Source: Cryptomeria japonica
Taxonomy: Eukaryota > Streptophyta > Pinopsida > Cupressales > Cupressaceae
DNA length: 64,000 nt
Assembly: GCF_030272615.1 (NCBI RefSeq)
Contig: NC_081410.1
Span: forward strand, 185,677,619-185,741,618
Direction of reading: 5' to 3'
The notes beneath the pieces were generated by a model, which had not been told where the DNA came from, made no database searches, and worked only from the letters and a program-made list of their open reading frames with translations. Positions 46,690-58,054 of this stretch are shown here, piece by piece. The position numbers were made by a program, and so were the translations under genes. Numbering within the stretch: position 1 is the stretch's first letter; every line of letters starts with the position of its first letter.

Positions 46690-47210
46690 ATCTTAATAGT
46701 CCAATGGTGGTCATGAGACCATGAAAGGAAGTTGCACATTGAATAGTCTTTGTGACTCGATGACAAGCCACCAGTGGTAGGGCTGGGCAAAGACCCAGTG
46801 GTGGAGTGATGGCGGTCAAGGTGTCTTAAAGTTTGAGCAATAAAGATTCGATCCTACAGTGGCTGTAAGACCACGATGGAAAGTAGAAAGAAATTTTCCC
46901 TTTGTGGTTCAGCGACTAAAGGGTGGGCCCAACAAGTGTGAGTTGCTAAAGTGCTTTAAAGTTTTGTCAGATCTAAGAGATCCAATGGTAGTCATGAGAC
47001 CGCGATGGGAAAATGCAAGTCTTTTACCCATTGTGACTCAGTGACTAAAGGCAGACAGATATAGTATGGTGGGCCCTCTTTTCAAGACTTAAGTGATTAA
47101 AGGGCATGTTAAATATGAGCGATCTAATGTTTGTTGATGAGCCGTGAATGAGAGTTGCAAGTTCTTTACTCTTCGTGGATCAGCAACTAAAGGAAAAAGC
47201 ACACTAAATA
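46690..47210 (+). repeat. Degenerate tandem repeat, about 140-bp unit
   Basis: Four diverged units begin near 46701, 46853, 46982 and 47123. Each has a CCAATGGT.GTCATGAGACC-like start, a GATGGAAAGT..AAGTC segment, a TTTGTGACTCAG-like segment and ends in CGACTAAAGG or a variant. Spacing is 128-152 bp. The function is unknown. It directly precedes the insertion point of element D. Confidence 0.7.
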
Positions 47211-47271
47211 AATCCTTTTGGTCCATTGGAGCGGAAAGTTTTAAATTCAAATGAATTAATTGTAGAGCATG

Positions 47272-48056
47272 TGTTAGGATTCCCAAAGATACTAAGAGGG
47301 GGGGGGTGAATCAGTATCTAACCGGTAAGTAGATTTTCTGAATTTATTGAATAAATTGCATTCCAAAATAGTGTACCGGTAAGCAAGAATTAATGCAGTA
47401 AATATGAACAATAAATACAACATAGAAATCACACCATAACACAAGATTTTTAATGAGGAAACTCGGTGTGAGAAAAACCTCGGTGGGATTTGTGACCCAC
47501 AATATTCACTCACTGGCCAATGAATGGATATTACTTACAATAGGGGCCTGCACATGCAAGAAAGGCAACTGCCTAAAGCTCACTGCTTAATTACAAAAGG
47601 AAGTCTCACTGACTTACAAAATGGATTATAAAAATCCAATATAATGTATTTCTTTAGTTCAACATCTACTATGCTAGGTTTAGTACCAGTTTAAGCTCAT
47701 ACCATAACCATAAACCTTACTCCAAAATCTGCCTTAATATTCACACATTACTTCTGCAATAATCTTCCCATGTCCGCATCTAAAATGATCTACAAGATCT
47801 CATACTTATATATAAGTCTTATTACAATACACCTTGTCGGCTTACAAAAAGATGTTACAATTAAATACAATCTACAATAAACAAAATCCTGTCAGCCATG
47901 GTACTGGTAATCATCTTTGTCGCTGCCGGTAAACTATTTGCCGGTGTAGAGTCTGTCGATGCCAGTACCTACTAGTGCCATAGGATTGCAAGGTTGCCAT
48001 CAATGACAATACTTTCAATCACCTACAATTTCTCATTGGAGTGTGCAATGCCAACA
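47272..48056 (-). repeat. 3' LTR of element D
   Basis: Plus text TGTTAGGATTCCC to GCAATGCCAACA. Hairpin GATACTAA (47288-47295) / TCAGTATC (47311-47318) around a G-tract. Core GTGAGAAAAACCTCGGTGGGA with GACCCACAAT near 47470-47510 as in LTR F. Confidence 0.93.
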
Positions 48057-48269
48057 ATCTCCCCCTTTGGCATTGATGGCAACACCCATGAGAAAAATTC
48101 AAAATTGTATCCAAATATTGAAGTCCAAAAATCTTACCAAAACTGTGTGCTCCCCCTGAGCAGATGATCTCTTATGTCCATCATTTTTCTCATCTCTCCT
48201 ATTGCCCCTTTGCCATCGATGACAAAGGCTATCAAAAATGTCAACTGAGTGTAGTTCTCAGCCGGAACC
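48057..48269 (-). other. PPT and 3' region of element D
   Basis: 48057-48070 is the complement of CCAAAGGGGGAGAT and abuts the LTR. Further purine tracts lie near 48151 (complement of CAGGGGGAGCAC) and 48205-48228 (complement of CATCGATGGCAAAGGGGCAA). Same arrangement as in A, C and Copia I. Confidence 0.85.
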
Positions 48270-49893
48270 CTATAACCGGTTGGTTACAATCTGAAATAGA
48301 TATGCCAATGCAAAATTTAGGCTTTGAGTGAACCTTTCACTATCCTTCAATGTTGCTTCAGTCCTTTGAATTGTACCGGTGAGGATGTGCATTTTCTCTT
48401 CCGGTGTCTTTAGTCCTGGAGCAAGTGCCTCTGAGATCTCTTTTCTCAAAGAGATGAGGTTGTCAAGTTTAGGACCAGGTCTACATTTAAGCTCTTTTGC
48501 CTTGAATTTTATTATTTCCTTCTCTTTTTCAAATTTTTCAATTTTCTCCTCAAAACTTGCTATTTCCTGCTCTATAACCGATATGGGTTCTGATGAACCG
48601 ATGAGATTATCAACAATATCATTTCTTTCTTTCTGTGCTTTACTAATTTTCTTGTCTATATCAACTGTCAAAGTATCAGTCTTGCATGTGTCTCTGTACA
48701 ACTCCTTAAATTCCATTATTGTTTTTCTTAGTGTCGGTAGGAGTGTGTCAATATGTTCCATGCACTTCTTTATCATCTCATCAAAGAATTTTTCTTTTTC
48801 TTTAAATATTTTCCCACTAAATGTTTCCTCATTAATCTAATCAACTTTTAATAGGTTATCGGTGATATACTTAGACAATGTGTCTAATTGGCTCAAAGAA
48901 TCTTTGTTGTCCACATTGCACTTGGGTGTAATCAATTTTATAATAGGAATTGTATCATCAATAGCTTTGTATGCAAGTGCATTACAATCTGTTATTTTCT
49001 TGATGGAATCCAATAGTACCTCTGTCACATTGGTTGGTCTGAATTTTGTTATGGAAGAACCAAATGATTTTCCAATTACCTTAACAATCTGCATTCACTG
49101 GTGTGAGTAACCTCTTTGCTTGTGTTGACCTCTAATAGGTCAGTTTTTGTCTGCATCTCAACTAGCAAAGGCTTGGGTTTCTCAGAAGTTGTCGATGGCA
49201 CTGTCTTAGTTTGAACCTATACCTCAACCTTTTTCTCTTCATGTTTCTAAGTGTGTACCTCAATTTGTTTCTTTGTGCTTTCTACTACCGATTTCTCTGA
49301 TGTTGTCTCAGTATTCACTACCGGTTTCTCAGTATGCACCTCTGAACTGTCCACTGCTGGTATCTCAACTAGTTTTACTATGTTATCATCAGTCGATTTC
49401 TCTAACTCAGTGGGTTTTTCAATGTGTGCACTAGTGGTATCAGTCACCATTCCAGAAGCCAAGGGATCAACTGATTATTCATTTTGTGTCTCAACCCCAA
49501 TTTCAATATTTTCAACTATATTCTCTACATGTGTTTCCACTGCAATATTCTCAATTGGTGGCTCAGTAGCCACATCTTTCTTTTCACCAGTGATTTCCTT
49601 ATCAACCACAATATTTACCTCTTGTGTATCAATATTCATTGTGTATAAAACTTCTGAATCAGAATTGGTGTCCTCATGTGTTGATTCCAACTCAACATTA
49701 TGAGTAGTCAGTGGTGTATCAACAGTCTCAACCGGTGGAGTATCAGAAGGAGGTGGGGGCAAGTTGTATGTCACTTTTATGTTGGGTAGTCCACCTACCT
49801 TTCCTTTACCTTTTTCCTTATCCTTTTGGTAAACTCTGAAAATTTTGGGTCGTTTGAGCTCTTCTTGCTTTTCTTTCTCCACAAAGAAGATAT
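48270..49893 (-). pseudogene. ORF2 of element D, C-terminal part
   Basis: Continues ORF2 beyond Copia H. 49882-49475 starts EKEKQEELKRPKIFRVYQKD, then a Pro stretch LPPPPSDTPP and a long Thr/Val/Glu-rich acidic region; 49462-49247 continues this low-complexity region (SEVHTEKPVVNTETTSEK). 49094-48837 and 48776-48270 give helical, coiled-coil-like text ending in SLNFALAYLFQIVTNRL. Two or three stops separate the pieces. The acidic Thr/Val region takes the place of the Glu/Lys repeat region in element C, so this middle part varies between copies. No known domain. Confidence 0.7.
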
Positions 49894-50777
49894 TGTAAGG
49901 AAGTTAAGTAGCGGAAACAACTTCCTACACTAACCTTGAGAGGAGGGTAATGCAAAAAAATTTCAGATCATTACAACAGTTACAGAAAATAGAAATAGAT
50001 ATAATAGAAATCATACCACAACACAATGATTTACGTGGGGAAAACCCTTTCGGGAGAAAAACCCCACCTCCAAAAGCAGCTCAATATTTTATTCAGCAAT
50101 CAAAAATAGATTACAACATACTTGTAGAGCAAGCTCTTCGCAGGAGTACCACTAATCAGAGATTCAGAGGCAACTCAATAGCCATAAGATTCTTACACAC
50201 AACCTCTATCTCACACACCTCATAAATAGGAGGTACAATACAAGAAACTGTCAAACGGTATTACAAAACCATGGGCTAAAACCACCCAATAAGGTGTAGC
50301 CGACCTTATCTCCCTTCTATGACATGTTAAAGCACACATCAACACGTGTCACTCCCTTTTACAGCTCATTTATGTATCCGATACAAATTATTTTTCCTAT
50401 TTCAGGAGTACAAACTTCCGGAGGCCATAACTTGAGAACCGGGTGTCCGATTGACGAACCGTTTGAAGCACCGGAAAGATTGCAAAGTGCTCTATCACCT
50501 CGTAACCAGCTTCACCAGTTATAGCCACTTTTCAAGACATTTCAGAGCCTCTAAAGTCCCCAAAATTAAGTTTAAACATTTTATTGCACCCCTCCAAGAT
50601 GAAAACATTAATATCTTCAAAACTAGTTGTGACCTTGCGACGCAACTTTACCGGAATGCTTATCTAACCAACCAAAAGCTTTAGGGAGAGTTTCACACCA
50701 TTTCATGCTCAAATGAAAACTTACTATAAATAGTAACCTCGCATAAATGCAAGGTTGAGACACCATTTTTCCCAACA
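49894..50777 (-). repeat. 3' LTR of Copia H
   Basis: TGTAAGGAAGTTAAG to TTTTTCCCAACA. A short hairpin AGGAAGTT (49898-49905) / AACTTCCT (49919-49926) lies at the same end as the C-tract hairpin of the other LTRs. A TATA-like TATTTATAG on the minus strand is near 50718-50726. The core GTGGGGAAAACCC .. AAAAACCCCAC is at 50034-50068. PPT on the right: ATCTCCCAC (50779-50787). Confidence 0.95.
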
Positions 50778-50833
50778 AATCTCCCACTTGTCGAACACCT
50801 TGCAAGAGCGGAAGGGAATGTCAACACAATGAA

Positions 50834-52794
50834 TCAATTGCTAGGGTCCATAAGGCCCATAGACTCTGAACACCATCTGAACTTCTCTGTGCTCACAGCC
50901 TTAGTTAAAGCATCTGCAACATTCATCAAAGTTTCCACCTTAACCAGCTTCACCCTACCATCTTCGACTATATCTCTAACAAAATGATACTGAACATCAA
51001 TATGTTTGGTCCGGGCATGAAATGTCGGGTTCTTAGCTAGGATAATTGCACTCTGACTGTCACTGTACCTTGTTTTATTCCAATATTTGAACACAGTCTC
51101 TTAAGCCAAATGGCCTCTTTACAAGCATGAGTAGCTGCCATATACTCTGCTTCAGTAGTGGATAAAGCAACCACAGCCTGTCGCTTACTCATCCAACTAA
51201 TTACACCACCAAACAAAGTAAACACATAAGCACTGGTGGATCTTCTGCTATCAATATCACCTACCCAATCTGAATCCACATAACCATGGATATCAAGGGA
51301 AGTCATGTCTCCAACTGAATTACCATGATAACACAAAGAATACTCTGAAGTACCCTTCAAATATCTGAAGACTCTTTTGACTGCATCCCAATGAACTCTA
51401 CCAGGATTAGACATATATCTAGAAAGTACTCCCACTGCTTGGGCAATGTCTGGTCTAGTACAGACCATAGCGTACATCAAGCTTCCAACCGCACTCTGGT
51501 AAGGCACTCTGCTCATGTCTTCCATCTCCAATGGGGATGTAGGACAATTTGAAATAGATAGTTTCGTTCCAACTGTAAAAGGAACACTCAATGGTCTACA
51601 ATTCTGCATGTTGAACCTCCGTAACACTGAATTCACATACTTACTCTGGCCTAGCCATAGCTTTCTGTTCACCCTATCTCTTCTAATTTCCATCCCAAGA
51701 ATGTGCTTTGCTGCACCAAGATCTTTCATTTCAAATTTAATAGCGAGCTGAGACTTCAGTTCTGAAATCATACCTTTCCCTTTACCAATGAATAACATAT
51801 CATCAACATACAATGCAATGAATAAGAAATGATCACCATCAGATTTATAATAAACACAGTGATCTGATTTAGAACGTTCAAATCCCAAACTCAACACATA
51901 TGTATCAAATTTCTGGTACCACATCCTAGGACTTTGTTTGAGGCCATACAAAGATTTCTTCAATTTACAGACCAAATTACTTTTGCCTTTCACCACATAG
52001 TGCTCCGGCTGTGTCATATAAATATCTTCCTCCAAATCACCATGAAGGAAAGCAGTTTTCACATCCATTTTCTCAACCTCTAAATCATAAGCAGTAGCAA
52101 TAGAAAGCAAAAATCTAATGGACGTCATTTTTGCAACAGGAGAAAATATCTCACCGTAATCAACACCCTCAACCTGAGAGTAGCCTTTTGCAACTAACCT
52201 TGCTTTATACTTTTCAATGCTTCCATCTAAACCAATCTTTTTCTTGAACACCCATTTGCAACCAACATGTTTTCGTCCTTCAGGCAATGGTACAAGATCC
52301 CATGTATCATTCTTTTTCAAAGCTGCCATTTCTTCCTCCATAGCAATCTTCCAGGATTCTGCATCATTCATACCTAATGCCTCTTCTACAGATTTCGGTT
52401 CATCCACACTATTATTCAGAGCAAAAATACATCTCCAATCATCAGGTGAATACCTTTTAGGTGGTTGTCTATGTCTTGTAGACCTTCGAACAAGCTGAGT
52501 TGGAGATTCTTCCTCCTCTTCTAAAGATTCAGAGCTAGACGAGCTCTCCTCAACTTCTTGCCTATCTAGGGGTCTCGATTCAACTCTTTCAGGTGTAGAA
52601 GGAAGTTGAATCACATCTTCTTTTTTAGTCTGTTCTGGCTGCAATGTAACAGAAGGAGACTTAATTTCTCTAAAAATAACACTTCTCCTGTGAATTACCT
52701 TTTGTGCAACAGGGTCCCAAAGCTTGTATCCTTTCACACCATAACTATACCCGATGAAGATACATTTCACAGCCTTGTTCTCCAACTTTGTTCA
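50834..52794 (-). pseudogene. pol: Copia H reverse transcriptase and RNase H
   Basis: 52785-51037 is a long uninterrupted frame: integrase tail KCIFIGYSYGVKGYKLW, then [80 protein letters not shown] and RNase H start DSDWVGDIDSRRSTS, LSTTEAEYMAA. A frameshift near 51090 puts the C-terminal DSQSAIILAKNPTFHARTKHIDV and ALTKAVSTEKF in another frame (51094-50834). Catalytic boxes are intact. A TGA at 52792-52794 separates it from the integrase core. Confidence 0.94.
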
Positions 52795-54042
52795 CTTCTC
52801 CTTTGGCACATGTGCATATGCCTCACAACCAAAAACTCTAAGATGTCTCAATGAAGGCTTGTGACCTGACCATGCTTCCATAGGCGTTTTATCAACAAGA
52901 GCTGATGTAGGAGACCTGTTAATCAGGTAGCAAGCAGTGGCAACAGCTTCAGCCCAAAACTTTTGTTTGAGACCAGCACCACTCAACATACTCCTAGCCT
53001 TCTCCATCAGTGTCCTGTTCATTCTTTCTGCAACTCCATTTTGCTGTGGAGAATACAGAGTTGTCTTCTGCCTGTTAATTCCACAGTCTTTACAGAATCT
53101 ATCAAAATCATTAGAGCAAAACTCACCGCCATTATCAGTTCTCAAACATTTTATTTTCTTTCCAGTCTGCAACTCAACCATTGCTTTAAATTCTTTAAAA
53201 CGACTAAAAACTTCAGATTTACTCTTTAGAAAATAAACCCATGTCCTTCTACTAAAATCATCAATAAATGAAACATAATATGTGGATTTTCCAATCAAAG
53301 AGACATCTACTGGACCAAACACATCAGAATGGATAAGATCCAAAACACCACAAGTTTTATGAGAACTCGAGTAAAACTGAACGCGGTTTTGTTTTCCATA
53401 AATGCAATGCTCACAGAAATCAAAGTCAAGGTTACAGTCATTCAAACCTTCAACAAGGTTTTTATTTTTCAAGGTCCTTAGACCCTTTTCTCCAATGTGG
53501 CCAAGTCTCTGGTGCCATAACATAGTCTTCTCTGTAGGTAACTTTGCTTCAGATGAAAGAGCACCCTTAGGTACCCAAAAACCATTTCCATCTGCTGAAG
53601 GTGAAACCTTCAAATCTTCCAGTGAAGTATCTGCAGATTTACTTTTTACAAAAGTGCTATTACACTCAACAGTGTATGCTTCAAGCTTATACAAAGTGCC
53701 AAACCTGACACCTCTAGCAACTACCATAGCACCCTTAATCATCTTACATCCTACTTCAGAAAAGACTACCTGCACACCTGCATCTATCAGTTTGCTCACA
53801 GATAACAAGTTTCGTTTTAATCTAGGGATATGCAACACACCATTAATCCTTTTTATTCTACCATCAGAAAACCTGATTCTAACTTTACCTCGACCAACAA
53901 TGTCTAGAGGTGAATCATCACCCAAGTACACCTTACCTCCATTAAATCCTTCATATTCAGAAAACCAATCTCTATTGGAAGTCATATGAAAAGATGCACC
54001 TGAGTCAATTAGCCAGGCATCATTACCTGCATGAGTTGCCAA
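52795..54042 (-). pseudogene. pol: Copia H protease and integrase
   Basis: An uninterrupted 416-codon stretch: WLIDSGASFHMTSNRDWFSEY (protease active site kept), GVLHIPRLKRNLLSVSKL, LWHQRLGHIGEKGLRTL, CEHCIYGKQNRVQF, then the core FIDDFSRRTWVYFLK, LRTDNGGEFCS, QQNGVAERMNRTLMEKARS with all three acidic residues, and AWSGHKPSLRHLRVFGCEAYAHVP. It is in the same frame as gag and RT, as is usual for Copia elements with one gag-pol ORF. Confidence 0.95.
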
Positions 54043-54858
54043 AGCCGCAATAAATGCATCGCCATCTTCCTTGTCGGACTCAGAATCAGAATCAAACTTT
54101 TTCTTTTTCTTCTTCTTCTTTTCTTCTTTGCAGTCCTTACGGATGTGACCCGGTTTACCGCAATTCCAGCAAATGACTTTGGACTTTCCAGGACATTTCG
54201 ATCTCCCTTTGGATTTGGACTTGCCGCGCTTCTCATTCTTCTCTTTAGGTCTTCCACGAATGGTTAGGGCTTCCTTTGAACTGATGGATACCTTCCTTCA
54301 CATCTCTTCACCGAGTAGGGCACCCACCACGTCTTCAAATTTCAAAACAATAGAAGTACTACCGATAGCCATAACAAGAGAATCCCACGAATCAGGCAAA
54401 GAACAAAGCAAGATCTGACATTTCTCCTCCTCGTCCATCTTAACACCGACGGATACTAATTGAGCCACCAACATATTGAATGCTTCCAGGTGGTCTGCAA
54501 TTCATCCACCCTCTTCCATCTTCAAGGAATACAATTTCTTTCTTAAGAAAATTTGATTTAATAAAGATTTCACTTGATACATCTCACCAAGCTTAGTCCA
54601 TAGCTTCTTTGCAGAGTTTTCTTCATGGACATTGATTAGAACAGAGTCTGCCAGGCACAGTCTGATTAGACCCTTGGCTTTTCGGTCCATAACATCATAC
54701 GGAGCTGCCGCAGTAGGATCTGAGGGCTTTTGGACATTCGCATCAACAGCATCCCAAAGATCTCGATCTATTAGTAGATCTTCCATCTTCAGCTTCCACA
54801 TCTCAAAATTACTTCTATTAAATTTCTCCACCTCTATTCTCCCTAACGAACTTGCCAT
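54043..54858 (-). pseudogene. gag: Copia H gag
   Basis: Starts MASSLGRIEVEKFNRSNFEMWKLKM, then DAVDANVQKPSD and ENSAKKLWTKLGEMYQ: an N-terminal Copia Gag. A TGA at 54502-54504 and another at 54298-54300 break the frame; text continues as IADHLEAFNMLVAQLVSVG. The zinc knuckle CWNCGKPGHIRKDC is intact, followed by a Lys run and an acidic stretch into the protease. Confidence 0.93.
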
Positions 54859-54966
54859 CTGAATATTCCAGCAACAAGATCAAAAAGTGTCTTCTACACA
54901 AGCTCCCACTCAAATCTGGATTAGTCAAAAAACCCAACTGCCCACAATTGAAACCAAAGGTGATCA

Positions 54967-54979
54967 GGCTCTGATACCA
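54967..54979 (-). other. Primer binding site of Copia H
   Basis: Minus-strand TGGTATCAGAGCC, a complete match to the initiator-Met tRNA site, two bases from the LTR. Confidence 0.95.
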
Positions 54980-54981
54980 CT

Positions 54982-55866
54982 TGTAAGGAAGTTAAGTAGC
55001 GGAAACAACTTCCTACACTAACCTTGAGAGGAGGGTAATGCAAAACTTTTTCAGATCATTACAATAGTTACAGAAAATAGAAATAGATATAATAGCAATC
55101 ATACCACAACACAATGATTTACGTGGGGAAAACCCTTTCGGGAGAAAAACCCCACCCTCCAAAAGTAGCTCAATATTTTATTCAGCAATCAAAAACAGAT
55201 TACAACATACTTGCAAAGCAAGCTCTTCATAGGAGTACCACTAATCAGAGATTCAGAGGCAACTCAATAGCCATAAGATTCTTACACACAACCTCTATCT
55301 CACACACCTCATAAATAGGAGGTACAATACAAGAAACCGTCAAACGGTATTACAAAACCATGGGCTAAAACCACCCAATAAGGTGTAGCCGACCTTATCT
55401 CCCTTCTATGACATGTTAAAGCACACATCAACATGTGTCACTCCCTTTTACAGCTCATTTATGTATCCGATACAAATTATTTTTCCTATTTCAGGAGTAC
55501 AAACTTTCGGAGGCCATAACTTGAGAATCGGGTGTCCGATTGACGAACCGTTTGAAGCGCCGGAAAGCTTGCGAAGTGCTCTATCACCTCGTAACCCGCT
55601 TCGCTGGTTACGACCACTTTTCAGGGCATTTTAGAGCCTCTAAAATCCCCAAAATTAAGTTTAAACATTTTATTGCACCCCTCCAAGATGAAAACATTAA
55701 TATCTTCAAAACTAGCTGTGACCTTGCGATGCAACTTTACCGGAATGCTTATCTAACCAACCAGAAGCTTTAGGGAGAGTTTCACACCATTTTGTGCTCA
55801 AATGAAAACTTACTATAAATAGTAACCTCGCATAAATGCAAGATTGAGACACCATTTTTCCCAACA
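54982..55866 (-). repeat. 5' LTR of Copia H
   Basis: TGTAAGGAAGTTAAG to TTTTTCCCAACA; nearly the same as 49894-50777. Differences are scattered and mostly transitions. Confidence 0.95.
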
Positions 55867-57751
55867 GATATCCCATTTATCTGCTGTCTCTTTAGAGATT
55901 TAATTCACTCTACTAGCCATTAAACCTACATGTCGGTGACCACTAAAAAATACTGTCCTGTTTGCCTCACTTATCAATTCATCAATTTCATCTGTTGATT
56001 TAACTGGATGAACTACAAGCAATTTTTCTATCTTTATTTTATTGTCCAATTCCATAATAGCTAGTCTCTTTTCATCAAGTCTCCTATACAAGTCACTCAG
56101 TAAATCATCTACAACTTCTATCAAAAATTTCTTATAGATATCTAGGTGTAGAATGATAATATTTTCTATGCTTTCCTTTTCTTCATTTGTAAAAGTATCA
56201 TACAGTTTACTAACATTAGACAAGTTTCCTTCATCTATTATTTCATTTAAAAGATTATCTAAAAGAGGAATAACTTGTTTTTCCTTCTTCTTGCTTGGTG
56301 TCATTTTCTTTGCTGGTGGCCTTACTGCCTGTTGTTTCCTTCTTGTTCTCTTTGGTGCAGGAGAGGGTGTCGGTGAAGGTTTTCTTTTTCTTTCTACTCT
56401 CTTAAATTCTATTGGGATTTCACTATCAGATGAAGTTCCAACCGGTGAAAGATGAGCTTTCAGTTGTATCCCTTCCAAGTCACTTTCCTTAATACCAGTG
56501 ATATTCAATATGTTTTCCTTGATCTCTTTGGCCTGTTGTGTTTCTTTTCTAATAGATTGTTCTCTTTTCTTCCTTTTTTAAAGGGTCTATACCTTGGTCT
56601 CAATGGTTTCAGAATTTTCAAATAGTTCCTCTTCAGGTTCTCTAGGGGCTTCAAGTAGGGATTTATCATATGTCTCAATTATGTTTTCATCTACCTCATA
56701 ACCCATTTCTGTTACCCAAACAGTTCTAGGAACCACTGCTTCCATCCAGATTTCATCTTTCTTTATAACAAAACATATTTCTTTCTGATATTTGCCAACT
56801 ATGCTCTGAGATAACCTTTCACTTGTTTTCATTCTAGCCTTAAATGCTTAGAAGTATTCAATTATGTTGTTTTCCCTATCAGCTCCCATGCCAGTAAGGA
56901 TATCCAAAAGTTGTTTGCCTACCAATATGTCAAAACCAAATTCTTTCTTGCCTATACTAGGAACTTCCTTTGTAATATATAGCATTAGGCACATAAGTAG
57001 ATTACCAAATCTGAAAGTAACTTTCTTATCACCTTTGATTTTCTTTATGTTGTCAATTAATTCATCCTTCAACCATTCACATATGTCAATCTTAGTGTTA
57101 CTATTCACCATGTCATAAGCACTCTTGATACATAAACTATAAACAGAGTTCAATCTATTAGCATGTCTAGTCTTGTATCCTAGTATCATGCTAATGAATC
57201 TAACATTTATATCTTTCACATCATTGACTCTCAAGGATCTTGTCATGGGTTGCACTAGTTAGGGTCATCACAATGTTGTTTATAACTTTTTTAGTTTTGT
57301 CAGGCCTACTACCGATGGAAGGTAAGCCAGTCACTACCTTAACTTCTTCTCTTATGATCTTGTGGATGGAATCAAGCCAAAGGAATTCTCCATGAACTCT
57401 ACTGAGTACAATCCTCACAACTTCCTTAGGGAAATCAGGAATACTAAGTATTTCCATAAAACCTAGGGTTTCTATGATTTTATGTTTCGGTTTCACAACA
57501 GCATTCTCATCACAAATGACAGTCTTGTACATATTCATGATTTCATCAACACCTAGTTCCTCAATATGACAATGTATGTATATCCTAGGGTCTTCTGCAT
57601 ATGCAACTCCTTTATGGATTTTAGAGAATGCACCTAGGGTATCATCATGCTTCACTACTTTGGGTATGATCTTAAATACAGGCCTAGGGTGTTTGACCAA
57701 TTCAACAACAGTAGGGTTTGCAATGAATTCAGGTGCAGAGGAGGAAGCCAT
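55867..57751 (-). pseudogene. ORF2 of element D, N-terminal part
   Basis: ATG at 57751 (MASSSAPEFIANPTVVELVKH). Pieces 57751-57221, 57255-56848, 56832-56587 and 56508-55900 are joined by one frameshift near 57240 and a few stops. Conserved blocks shared with C, B and F: the N-terminal DD..GAFS and Y.H.HIEELG, then IVLSRVHGEFLWLDSIHKI with EEVKVVTGL; FRFGNLLMCLMLYITK; KYQKEICFVIKKDE followed by MEAVVPR; then a basic Pro-rich linker with PKRTRRK and PAKKMTPSKKKEK; then coiled coil. The end at 55867 is the Copia H insertion; text resumes at 49893. The role is unknown; the basic linker could direct it to the nucleus. Confidence 0.78.
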
Positions 57752-58054
57752 TTGATAAATACCTTAATCTGCCTTTAGGTTTGAATGCTTGAAATATTTT
57801 TCTTCACTTCTCACTGTGGATGCCTTCGCTTAGGTTTTTCATGCTCTTAGGAAATTTGAATGCTCAGTGAGTGAAAAAGACTGAAAAAAACTTGCTTTAT
57901 AATGCCATTTCCTTCAACTACCACAATAAATGCATGATGGTTAAGTGAAACTTAACTCATCTGTCGATAAAAAAGAAATTCATCTTCTTACCATCAACTA
58001 AGGGTAAACTAGGATGATTTTCAATTAGTTTCCATACCCCAAAAAGGTTTCTTT
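57752..58054 (-). other. Spacer between ORF1 and ORF2 of element D
   Basis: About 300 bp without coding text, matching the 450-bp spacer of element C. AT-rich; no clear promoter or splice site can be fixed. Confidence 0.5.

Larger units (their letters stand above)
49894..55866 (-). mobile_element. Copia H, full-length element
   Basis: LTRs 49894-50777 and 54982-55866 (884 and 885 bp), perfect target-site duplication GATAT (49889-49893 and 55867-55871), PBS 54967-54979, and gag-pol in one minus-strand frame. By eye the two LTRs differ at roughly thirty sites, mostly C/T or G/A. It is the least decayed autonomous-type element here and inserted into ORF2 of element D. It differs from Copia I and G: no C-tract LTR, a single long gag-pol frame, and a Tork-like text. 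Confidence 0.96.

Noticed and set aside
48837-49094. A separate small gene in element D.
   Set aside because: Its text continues the ORF2 C-terminal region in order with 48776-48270 and is separated only by stops.
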